Source: Sphingobacterium tenebrionis (GTDB lineage Bacteria > Bacteroidota > Bacteroidia > Sphingobacteriales > Sphingobacteriaceae). Taken from it: a DNA stretch of 64,000 bases. The translations under genes and the position numbers were made by a program. Of this stretch, positions 1 to 7,070 are shown in pieces (within the stretch, counting starts at the first letter, position 1; every line of letters begins with the position of its first letter). The notes beneath the pieces were generated by a model, which did not search any database, was not told the origin of the DNA, and saw only the letters and a program-made list of their open reading frames with translations. The DNA lies in assembly GCF_037126265.1 (NCBI RefSeq), contig NZ_JAYLLN010000015.1:8711-72710 (forward strand), in the 5' to 3' direction.

Positions 1-285
1 GAGGTGGTGAACGAGTGGATTCGGGAAACCATCAAAGAAAGGGAAACTTTAGTATCCCAATTGGATGCCTTACAGCAGGTTGAAAAGATCACCCCTTCCG
101 ATGCCAACTTTATTTTGGTCAAACTTCAGGATCCTAGATCCCTATATGATTTTCTGGTGGACAAGGGAATCATTGTTCGCGACCGCTCAAAAGTGGCATT
201 ATGCGATGGTTGCCTACGTATAACCGTGGGGACAAAGTTGGAAAATGAACGTTTAATAAACGAAATACAAGAGTTTTATAAATAA
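1..285 (+). CDS. hisC: Histidinol-phosphate aminotransferase, C-terminal part (HisC)
   Basis: This is the 3' end of a gene that starts before the window; the reading frame is open from base 1, so the GTG at base 4 is not a real start. The 94 visible codons match the small C-terminal domain of class I/II PLP aminotransferases of the HisC type, with IIVRDRS followed by a CLRITVGT stretch whose arginine is the conserved phosphate/carboxylate contact in this family. HisC converts imidazole-acetol phosphate to histidinol phosphate in the cytoplasm. It is followed 6 bases later by hisB, which supports the assignment. The PLP lysine lies outside the window. Confidence 0.9.
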   Translation, partial: EVVNEWIRETIKERETLVSQLDALQQVEKITPSDANFILVKLQDPRSLYDFLVDKGIIVRDRSKVALCDGCLRITVGTKLENERLINEIQEFYK

Positions 286-291
286 TATCCC

Positions 292-1431
292 ATGTCTGAC
301 CAATTAATTCGTGTCCTTTTTATCGATAGAGACGGCACATTAATTCAAGAACCGGCAGATGAGCAGGTAGACTCATTCGCCAAATTGAAATTTTATCCAG
401 GCGCCTTGCAATACTTGCCAAGGATTGCCAAAGAATTGGATTTTGAATTGGTCTTGGTAACTAACCAAGACGGTTTAGGAACTTCTTCCCATCCGGATGA
501 GAATTTTTGGCCTGTCCATCATTTGGTGATGGATACCTTCGCCGGTGAAGGCGTAAATTTTGCCCGCGAGCATGTGGATAGGACCTTCCCGCATGAAAAT
601 GCTGATACCCGAAAACCAGGTGTGGGGATGCTGAAGGAATATTTTGATCCTCAAAAATATGATTTGGCAAACTCCTTTGTGATTGGCGACCGCGTTAATG
701 ATGTGAGATTAGCACAGAATTTAGGCGCGAAAGCCATCTGGCTGCGCAATAACGATGATCTTGGGAAATTGGAAGGCGTGGAAATCAGCAACGATGTGGT
801 TGCATTAGAGACTTCCGATTGGAAAGCGATCTATGAATTCCTAAAATTGGGGACCCGTGTGGCCGAGCATCACCGTAAAACCAATGAAACGGATATCTAT
901 ATCAAATTGAACCTGGATGGCAGCGGAAAATCGGATATTGATACCGGGCTACCCTTCTTCGATCACATGCTTGACCAATTAGCTCGTCATGGTGCATTGG
1001 ACCTTACGATCAAAGCCAAAGGCGATCTGCATATTGATGAACACCATACTATTGAAGATACCGGTATTGCGCTGGGTGAAATCTTCCTGACTGCTCTTGG
1101 AAACAAACGCGGCATTGAACGATACGCTTTTACCCTTCCGATGGACGACTGTCTTGCGCAGGTAGCGATAGATTTTGGTGGTCGCAACTGGATTGTCTGG
1201 GATGCCGAATTCAAAAGGGAAAAAATTGGAGATATGCCTACGGAGATGTTCTTTCATTTTTTCAAATCCTTTTCGGATGCTTCCAAATCAAACCTGAATG
1301 TACAGGCAACGGGAGAAAATGAACACCATAAGATCGAAGCCATCTTTAAAGCCTTCGCCAAAACCATCAAAAAGGCGGTGCGTAGGGATGCAGATAATAT
1401 GCAGTTGCCAAGCACAAAAGGATTATTGTAA
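292..1431 (+). CDS. hisB: Bifunctional histidinol-phosphatase / imidazoleglycerol-phosphate dehydratase (HisB)
   Basis: A 379-residue fusion. The N-terminal half (about 1-170) is a HAD-superfamily histidinol phosphatase, with the nucleophile motif DRDGT at residues 12-16 and a later GDRVNDVRLA motif. The C-terminal half (about 190-379) is IGP dehydratase, seen from FFDHMLDQLARHG, DEHHTIEDT and HHKIEAIFKAF, the His/Glu sets that bind two manganese ions. The enzyme performs steps 6 and 8 of histidine synthesis. It sits between hisC and hisH in the same direction with short gaps, as expected for a his operon. Length agrees with other bifunctional HisB proteins (about 355-380). Confidence 0.96.
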   Translation: MSDQLIRVLFIDRDGTLIQEPADEQVDSFAKLKFYPGALQYLPRIAKELDFELVLVTNQDGLGTSSHPDENFWPVHHLVMDTFAGEGVNFAREHVDRTFPHENADTRKPGVGMLKEYFDPQKYDLANSFVIGDRVNDVRLAQNLGAKAIWLRNNDDLGKLEGVEISNDVVALETSDWKAIYEFLKLGTRVAEHHRKTNETDIYIKLNLDGSGKSDIDTGLPFFDHMLDQLARHGALDLTIKAKGDLHIDEHHTIEDTGIALGEIFLTALGNKRGIERYAFTLPMDDCLAQVAIDFGGRNWIVWDAEFKREKIGDMPTEMFFHFFKSFSDASKSNLNVQATGENEHHKIEAIFKAFAKTIKKAVRRDADNMQLPSTKGLL

Positions 1432-1469
1432 AACTATTTGAAGACCAGTTGGTTATTAAACATAAATAG

Positions 1470-2060
1470 ATGGTTGGAATCGTAAATTATGGTGCTGGGA
1501 ATATATTCTCCATAACCGCTGCTTTACAGCGCTTGGATATTTCCTACGGCATGATCAATACCAAGGATGATTTTGATCGTTACGATCGGATCATTATCCC
1601 TGGGGTTGGGCATGCAGGGGCAGCCATGGATAAATTGAAAGCGTCGGGTTTGGCAGAGGCCATCCCCAAGTTGGAAAAGCCAGTTTTGGGAATATGTGTA
1701 GGGATGCAATTGCTGACCGACTTTTCCGAAGAAGGCCATGCCGAACTATTGGGGATTATTCCGGTGAAGACCTTGCATTTTGAAGGTCGAGTAACCGAAA
1801 AAGTACCTCATATGGGTTGGAATAGCATAAGCTTCGACCCTTCCTGTCCATTGTTTAAGGATATTGCAAATAATACGTATTTTTATTTTGTACATTCTTA
1901 TTTTATTGAACATGAGGATAGGTATAACATCGCAACCTGTGATTATGGATTAACCTTTTCAGCAGCGATTGCCAAGAACAATTTTTGGGCAGTTCAGTTT
2001 CACCCGGAGAAATCCGGAAAAGCAGGAGAACAGCTCTTACTTAACTTTAGTCATTTTTAA
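1470..2060 (+). CDS. hisH: Imidazole glycerol phosphate synthase, glutaminase subunit (HisH)
   Basis: A 196-residue class I glutamine amidotransferase. The nucleophile elbow GICVGMQ puts the catalytic cysteine at residue 76, and VQFHPEKSG gives His178 and Glu180, completing the triad. It releases ammonia from glutamine and passes it through the HisF barrel. A valine replaces the more common leucine after the catalytic Cys, a mild change. The start at MVGIVNYGAGN is the normal family N-terminus. It lies 38 bases after hisB and 16 bases before hisA. Confidence 0.95.
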   Translation: MVGIVNYGAGNIFSITAALQRLDISYGMINTKDDFDRYDRIIIPGVGHAGAAMDKLKASGLAEAIPKLEKPVLGICVGMQLLTDFSEEGHAELLGIIPVKTLHFEGRVTEKVPHMGWNSISFDPSCPLFKDIANNTYFYFVHSYFIEHEDRYNIATCDYGLTFSAAIAKNNFWAVQFHPEKSGKAGEQLLLNFSHF

Positions 2061-2076
2061 TCGAATTTTTGATATT

Positions 2077-2829
2077 ATGTATATTATACCTGCAATTGAT
2101 GTATTGGACAAACAGGTTGTCCGTTTAAGAGAGGGCAACTACGACGAGGTTACCACTTATCCGATTTCTTTGGAAGAACAGATCGAAAAATACCATGCCA
2201 ATGGTACGGAGATCGTTCATGTCATAGATCTTAATGGAGCCAAAGGTGATTTTAACAATCAAGCTTATCTATTCGACATCATCAAACGTACTGAAATGAA
2301 AGTGCAATATGGTGGTGGTGTCCGTAGTATCGAAAAGGTAAAGGAATTGATCGATGCAGGGGTGTACCGCGTCATCGTAGGTACGCAAGCGATAACCAAT
2401 CCGGCATTTTTGGAAGAACTTTCTGCATTGAACGAAGGCCGGATCAAATACGCAGACCATATCGTCATTGCCATTGATGTACTGGATGAGGTGATCAAAT
2501 ATTCGGGATGGCTAGAAAGCTCCCCAATTAAATTAATGGAATACATTGATAAATGTTTGGCATTAGGATTCTATCGTTTCCTATGTACCGACATCAGTAA
2601 GGATGGTAAATTAGGCGGTGCCGGTGTAGAGCTGTACAGCAAACTACTTGGACATTCGCCGATCATAAAACTGATCGGATCAGGAGGCATCAGTTCCATG
2701 GCAGATATTGAGGCGCTGAATGATTTGGGTAAAATGGAATCTGTGGTGGTTGGTAAAGCTATCTATGAAAATAGAATCAGCATCGAAGAAATAAAAGACT
2801 GGAATCTTAAAGCCTTAATCAGTTTCTAA
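2077..2829 (+). CDS. hisA: ProFAR isomerase (HisA)
   Basis: Phosphoribosylformimino-5-aminoimidazole carboxamide ribotide isomerase, a 250-residue TIM barrel. The frame is open 108 bases further upstream, but that stretch overlaps hisH; the ATG at 2077 begins MYIIPAIDVLDKQ, the standard HisA start with the first catalytic Asp at residue 8. VIAIDVLDE supplies the second catalytic Asp at the barrel midpoint, and the two phosphate-binding loops are seen as QYGGGVRS and GSGGISS. It performs the Amadori rearrangement between HisI and HisF. HisF starts 3 bases after its stop. Confidence 0.95.
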   Translation: MYIIPAIDVLDKQVVRLREGNYDEVTTYPISLEEQIEKYHANGTEIVHVIDLNGAKGDFNNQAYLFDIIKRTEMKVQYGGGVRSIEKVKELIDAGVYRVIVGTQAITNPAFLEELSALNEGRIKYADHIVIAIDVLDEVIKYSGWLESSPIKLMEYIDKCLALGFYRFLCTDISKDGKLGGAGVELYSKLLGHSPIIKLIGSGGISSMADIEALNDLGKMESVVVGKAIYENRISIEEIKDWNLKALISF

Positions 2830-2832
2830 AAC

Positions 2833-3588
2833 ATGTTGGCAAAGCGGATTATTCCCTGTTTAGATGTTAAAGATGGACGCACGGTAAAAGGGGTCAATTT
2901 TGTTGACCTTCGAGATGCCGGTGATCCGGTTGAATTGGCTTGGCAATATTCACAGCAAGGAGCAGATGAACTGGTCTTCTTGGATATTACCGCTACACAT
3001 GAACGTCGTAAAACTACGGTAGACTTAGTGAAAGCAGTAGCTAGTCAGATCAATATTCCCTTTACCATTGGTGGTGGAATCAATGAATTAGCGGATGCGG
3101 ATGTCCTGTTGAATGCGGGTGCAGACAAGATTTCCATCAATTCGGCTGCTGTTCGAAACCCAAAACTATTGGAAGAACTGGCCAATGCTTTTGGTGTTCA
3201 ATTTGTTGTGTTAGCGGTGGATACCCGTTTCGTGAATGGAAAGAACTATGTACACCTGAGAGGTGGCAGGGATATAACAGATCTGGAGACCGAGCAATGG
3301 GTAAAAGAAGCAGAGGATAGGGGCGCAGGCGAGATTTTATTGACATCCATGGACCATGATGGTACCAAGAATGGATTTGATAATAACCTATTGAAAAAGA
3401 TAAATGCCAGTATCCACATTCCATTGATCGCCTCTGGCGGTGCAGGAAACCAACAGCATTTTGTCGATGTGTTCCAAGAGGCACAAGTAGACGCGGCTTT
3501 GGCAGCGTCGGTATTTCATTATGGTGAAATATTGATTCCAGAATTAAAAAATACACTGCAGAACCAAGGGATTCCTGTTCGGTTCTGA
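2833..3588 (+). CDS. hisF: Imidazole glycerol phosphate synthase, cyclase subunit (HisF)
   Basis: A 251-residue TIM barrel homologous to HisA. MLAKRIIPCLDVKDGRTVKG is the standard N-terminus with the catalytic Asp11; LAVDTRFVNG provides the second catalytic Asp, and GGGINELADAD and ASGGAGN are the phosphate-binding loops. It uses ammonia from HisH to cyclise PRFAR into imidazole glycerol phosphate and AICAR. The 3-base gap from hisA and 14-base gap to hisIE suggest tight co-translation. No anomalies seen. Confidence 0.96.
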   Translation: MLAKRIIPCLDVKDGRTVKGVNFVDLRDAGDPVELAWQYSQQGADELVFLDITATHERRKTTVDLVKAVASQINIPFTIGGGINELADADVLLNAGADKISINSAAVRNPKLLEELANAFGVQFVVLAVDTRFVNGKNYVHLRGGRDITDLETEQWVKEAEDRGAGEILLTSMDHDGTKNGFDNNLLKKINASIHIPLIASGGAGNQQHFVDVFQEAQVDAALAASVFHYGEILIPELKNTLQNQGIPVRF

Positions 3589-3602
3589 TATTAACTATCA
3601 TC

Positions 3603-4190
3603 ATGAATATTGATTTTAAGAAAGGGGACGGTTTGGTTCCGGTGGTTATTCAAGATGCCCAGACATTAGAAGTGTTAATGTTGGGCTATATGAATGAGGA
3701 GGCTTGGAATAAAACCAATGAAGAGCAAAAGGTTACCTTTTTTTCCAGAAGTAAAAATAGGTTGTGGACAAAAGGAGAGGAGAGTGGGAATTTTTTGCAG
3801 GTAGTAAGTAGTCATATTGATTGTGACCAAGATACCGTATTGATCAAGGTGAACCCGGCTGGACCAACCTGCCATACAGGTTCCAGAAGTTGTTTCAATA
3901 CCCCCTTCAACCAGAATTTCCTATTGGAATTGGAGCGCATCGTGCAACACCGCATCGATTTCCCTTCCGATGAATCCTACGTGAACAGATTAAGGAGCAG
4001 AGGGATTAATAAGATTGCTCAAAAGGTAGGAGAGGAAGCTGTGGAAACGGTTATTGCCGCACTTACCGAAACCGATAATGACTTTATCAATGAGTCATCA
4101 GACCTTTTATTCCATTTGATTGTTCTATTAAAGGAAAAGGGAATGAGCTTAGAAACCATTGCCAAAAATTTAGAAGGAAGACATCAATAA
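3603..4190 (+). CDS. hisI: Bifunctional phosphoribosyl-AMP cyclohydrolase / phosphoribosyl-ATP pyrophosphatase (HisIE)
   Basis: A 195-residue fusion. The N-terminal HisI part (about 1-105) shows the metal-binding segment HIDCDQDTVL and the zinc cysteines of PTCHTGSRSCF. The C-terminal HisE part (about 108-195) is an all-alpha NTP-pyrophosphatase domain with KVGEEAVETVIAA and ESSDLLFHLIVLL, which carry the magnesium-binding acidic residues. It performs steps 2 and 3 of the pathway. It is the last his gene here; the WD40 gene follows after 7 bases and may be co-transcribed. Confidence 0.95.
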   Translation: MNIDFKKGDGLVPVVIQDAQTLEVLMLGYMNEEAWNKTNEEQKVTFFSRSKNRLWTKGEESGNFLQVVSSHIDCDQDTVLIKVNPAGPTCHTGSRSCFNTPFNQNFLLELERIVQHRIDFPSDESYVNRLRSRGINKIAQKVGEEAVETVIAALTETDNDFINESSDLLFHLIVLLKEKGMSLETIAKNLEGRHQ

Positions 4191-4197
4191 ACCAAAC

Positions 4198-5109
4198 ATG
4201 GCATCCACTTTGGAAATTACATTAGCATCTACGCTTACCGGACATCAAAATCCTGTCTTTGCCTTAGCCCAACCTGAAAATTCCTCGGTATTATATACCG
4301 GTGGAAATGATAAAGGGGTAGTGGAATGGGATCTGCAGGAAATGAAGTTCAAAAGGATTCTTTGTAAGGTGGGTTCTTCTGTATACAAACTATTGTGCAT
4401 TCCGGATTCTGACCTCTTGGCCATTGGATTGCGTTCTGGGCAACTCTTATTGGTGGATACCCAAAAGCAATCGCTTGTTGCCAATTGGAATACGGAATCG
4501 GGAGCCATATTTGATATCAAACTTATCCCCTCCAAAAGGGAACTGATCGCTATTGGAGAGGAAGGGTTTGCTTATGTATGGAGTTTGGAAAGTTTAGAAC
4601 TTTTATACCGCTTCAAGGTATCCGATACCACCGCGCGTGTCATCAGCCTTTCAGAAGACGGTAAATTATTGGCCTTTGGGGATAAATTGGGGATGGTCCA
4701 TGTCCATGATGCCTATGATTTCCATAAATATATAAAAGAGCCAATCCATGAATTGCCGGTAACTTCCTTACGATTTATAAATGGGGAGCTAATTTCTGGG
4801 GGACGGGATGCAAAGATCAATCGCTTGGATCCAAAGACCTTAGAGAAGAAACAGAGCCTAGTGCCACATATGTTCACGGTTTATGGCATAGACAGCTCGG
4901 CTGATAATAATTTTTTGGTAACCGTAAGTAGGGATAAGACCATAAAAATATGGAGATCTACAGACTGGGGTCTTTTAAAGAATATCTCTCGGGATAAAGG
5001 TATAGAAAGCCATTACCTCAGCATCAATAATGTCCTTTGGCAAGAAAATCGGATTTTTACGGTAAGTGATGATAAATCGATTAAGATATGGAAGGTGGAA
5101 ACTCATTAA
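4198..5109 (+). CDS. WD40 repeat beta-propeller protein
   Basis: A 303-residue protein built almost entirely of WD40-type repeats. Seven blades can be picked out, the best ending in KGVVEWDL, FAYVWSL, TIKIWRS and SIKIWKVE, so it should close a single seven-bladed propeller. No signal peptide, membrane segment or enzymatic domain is seen; it is probably a cytoplasmic scaffold. It starts 7 bases after hisIE, so it likely shares the his transcript, although no histidine-related role is known to me for this family. Its last 29 bases overlap the 3' end of the convergent membrane-protein gene. Confidence 0.85.
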   Translation: MASTLEITLASTLTGHQNPVFALAQPENSSVLYTGGNDKGVVEWDLQEMKFKRILCKVGSSVYKLLCIPDSDLLAIGLRSGQLLLVDTQKQSLVANWNTESGAIFDIKLIPSKRELIAIGEEGFAYVWSLESLELLYRFKVSDTTARVISLSEDGKLLAFGDKLGMVHVHDAYDFHKYIKEPIHELPVTSLRFINGELISGGRDAKINRLDPKTLEKKQSLVPHMFTVYGIDSSADNNFLVTVSRDKTIKIWRSTDWGLLKNISRDKGIESHYLSINNVLWQENRIFTVSDDKSIKIWKVETH

Positions 5110-5914
5110 ACCCTTCTTGCAACTTTCTCCGCACATTACATAGATAGAACGAATACAAGGTAGCGAGAATGCACGCGAATAACATGACATATAGATACGG
5201 TTTCATATCCGGATTAATGAAATGTGGCTGCTTGATGTTTTGGATAAGAATGCCAAAAATACCCCAAGCTAAAACAGCAGAAACCGCAGGGAGATAATGT
5301 GTTATGGTATAATAAATACCGTATGCCGTACATGCCAACAGCACAGCTACATTCAACCAGAACAACTCCGAAGAGGAGCTCACCAATTCAAATTTGGCTA
5401 AAATGATCACACTATTGAAAGCCATTAAAATAATCATCCAACCTGTATATACCCCAAAACCTAAACGGATAAAATAGCGAATGAAAGAATTCGAAACCAG
5501 TTTATGAATTTCTATCCGTTTATTGATCATTAAAATGGTAATCAAACATGCTGATGAACAAATTACAGAAAGGATAAAATGATTGTTCATTTTTAATACC
5601 ATACTCAAACCACAGAATAGTTGATTCAGGATAAGTAGATTACCAATCTTCTTGATCTTAAGGACTGTTCTTGGATTTTCAGCTTCATTTCTAGAAGCTA
5701 TAAACATCAGTATCCCTACCAATATCATATTGGCCGAAAGAAATGACCATATCTTAAAGGTAATAGGTGCTGGGGTTAGGTAAGTTGGATAGGAACTAAT
5801 GGCCGTATTGATCGAATTTCCGAAGAAAAAACTGTTGTCCATCAAGATAATCCACGTGAAATTCAACGTGACCATCATGAAATTCAGCAGAGCCAAAGAT
5901 TTAGTTCCCGACAT
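5081..5914 (-). CDS. Polytopic membrane protein of unknown function
   Basis: A 277-residue hydrophobic protein with roughly eight predicted membrane helices and a short basic C-terminal tail. Near the N-terminus the stretch ISSYPTYLTPAPITFKIWSF resembles the YPTxFTPAxxxFxIW motif found in bacterial membrane proteins distantly related to TspO/tryptophan-rich sensory proteins; this is a weak, memory-based resemblance. Usual aromatic TspO ligand residues cannot be confirmed. The gene converges on the WD40 gene and overlaps its end by 29 bases. A -7 box (5947-5954, minus strand) lies upstream. Function not assigned. Confidence 0.75.
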   Translation of the reverse strand: MSGTKSLALLNFMMVTLNFTWIILMDNSFFFGNSINTAISSYPTYLTPAPITFKIWSFLSANMILVGILMFIASRNEAENPRTVLKIKKIGNLLILNQLFCGLSMVLKMNNHFILSVICSSACLITILMINKRIEIHKLVSNSFIRYFIRLGFGVYTGWMIILMAFNSVIILAKFELVSSSSELFWLNVAVLLACTAYGIYYTITHYLPAVSAVLAWGIFGILIQNIKQPHFINPDMKPYLYVMLFACILATLYSFYLCNVRRKLQEGFNEFPPSIS

Positions 5915-5946
5915 GTTAGATTAATAATTATTGTTGTGATTCAACG

Positions 5947-5954
5947 CAAATATA
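5947..5954 (-). promoter_or_regulatory. Putative -7 box (TATATTTG)
   Basis: On the minus strand the bases read TATATTTG, a full match to the Bacteroidota -7 consensus TAnnTTTG, followed by GC. It is 32 bases upstream of the membrane-protein ATG at 5914, leaving a leader of about 25 bases. No well-spaced -33 TTG is visible. Confidence 0.5.
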
Positions 5955-5991
5955 CGGGAATTGTTTTACTCTTTATGATAATATTAACGTT

Positions 5992-6471
5992 TTAACAACT
6001 TTCTCCTAAAGTTACTATAATATCCCTTAAATATTTTTCGTCAATTTCATCGAATTCATCCAGTTTATCACTGTCCACATCCAAAATCCCAATACATTTT
6101 CCCTCTTTGAATAAAGGTACTACGATTTCAGATTTCGATAAGGAAGAGCAGGCGATATGTCCAGGGAATTCATCTACATTGGGCACAATGATAGTTTCTT
6201 CCTTTGCCCAGGCCGTCCCACACACTCCCCGATTATAGGCAATTCGCGTACAGGCTACCGGCCCTTGGAATGGTCCCAAAACTAATTCTTCTTTTTCCAC
6301 CAGATAGAATCCTACCCAGAAAAAATGGAACTGCTCTTTCAATGCCGCGCAGATATTTGCCATATTGGCCACAAAATTGGTCTCTCCTGAAATCAATCCC
6401 TTGATCTGTGGAAGGAGGTTTTCATATTGCGTCTGTTTATCTCCTTGGATAATCTGTAAATCTTCTGCCAT
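5992..6471 (-). CDS. msrC: Free methionine-(R)-sulfoxide reductase (GAF domain, MsrC type)
   Basis: A 159-residue single GAF domain. The three family cysteines are at 74 (PVACTRI), 84 (RGVCGTA) and 108 (GHIACSS), exactly 10 less than the Cys84, Cys94 and Cys118 of the E. coli enzyme, and the segment SKSEIVVPLF is also typical. The enzyme reduces free L-methionine-R-sulfoxide in the cytoplasm, probably with thioredoxin. The gene lies 5 bases downstream of ruvA in the same direction. All three cysteines are present, so activity is likely rather than a mere GAF sensor role. Confidence 0.9.
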   Translation of the reverse strand: MAEDLQIIQGDKQTQYENLLPQIKGLISGETNFVANMANICAALKEQFHFFWVGFYLVEKEELVLGPFQGPVACTRIAYNRGVCGTAWAKEETIIVPNVDEFPGHIACSSLSKSEIVVPLFKEGKCIGILDVDSDKLDEFDEIDEKYLRDIIVTLGESC

Positions 6472-6476
6472 GTAAA

Positions 6477-7061
6477 TTATAATCGTTTTAAAGCCGCTTT
6501 GATCAATTGTTCAACGGTCAAATCTGGCTCTGCGTTATGGATCGCCTGTAGCACTTTGTCGGCTTGCGGTTTTCCAAAACCCAACATCACCAAAGCCGTC
6601 AATGCCTCTTCAATAGCCGAAGATTTGGTTACCGGCAGCGGAATCAAGGCATCTGGTCCTTGTTTCTTCAATTTGTCCTGTAATTCCAAAATAACACGTT
6701 GTGCCGTTTTTGGCCCAATACCCTTAATCTTCTGGATAATATTGACCTGTCCGGCAACAATGGCTTGCTGGATCTCTTCCGGAGTAATGGAAGATAGCAT
6801 CATACGACCCGTATTTGGTCCTATACCTGAAACGGAGATCAGGTGTTCAAATAAATGCCTTTCGCCTTCTGTTGCAAAGCCGTATAAAGTCTGGGAGTCT
6901 TCTCTAACCTGAAAGGAAGTAAAGAGCTTACAGTCTTCCAAATCTTTGATCTGGCTAAAGGTCGTCAGGGAAATATGCAGGTAATAGCCAATCCCACCTA
7001 CGTCTATAACAACGTGGGTGGGCGCTTTTACTACTAATTTTCCTTTGATGTATTCGTACAT
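6477..7061 (-). CDS. ruvA: Holliday junction branch migration protein RuvA
   Basis: A 194-residue RuvA. Residues 1-65 form the OB-fold domain (starting MYEYIKGKL, with VVIDVGGIGYYLHI), 66-140 the tandem helix-hairpin-helix domain (LISVSGIGPNTGRMML and IKGIGPKTAQRVILEL), and about 150-194 the UBA-like domain III that binds RuvB. RuvA tetramers bind four-way junctions and recruit the RuvB motor. It is between maeB (9 bases upstream) and msrC (5 bases downstream), all on the minus strand; ruvB is not in the window. Confidence 0.96.
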   Translation of the reverse strand: MYEYIKGKLVVKAPTHVVIDVGGIGYYLHISLTTFSQIKDLEDCKLFTSFQVREDSQTLYGFATEGERHLFEHLISVSGIGPNTGRMMLSSITPEEIQQAIVAGQVNIIQKIKGIGPKTAQRVILELQDKLKKQGPDALIPLPVTKSSAIEEALTALVMLGFGKPQADKVLQAIHNAEPDLTVEQLIKAALKRL

Positions 7062-7070
7062 ACGGAAATG

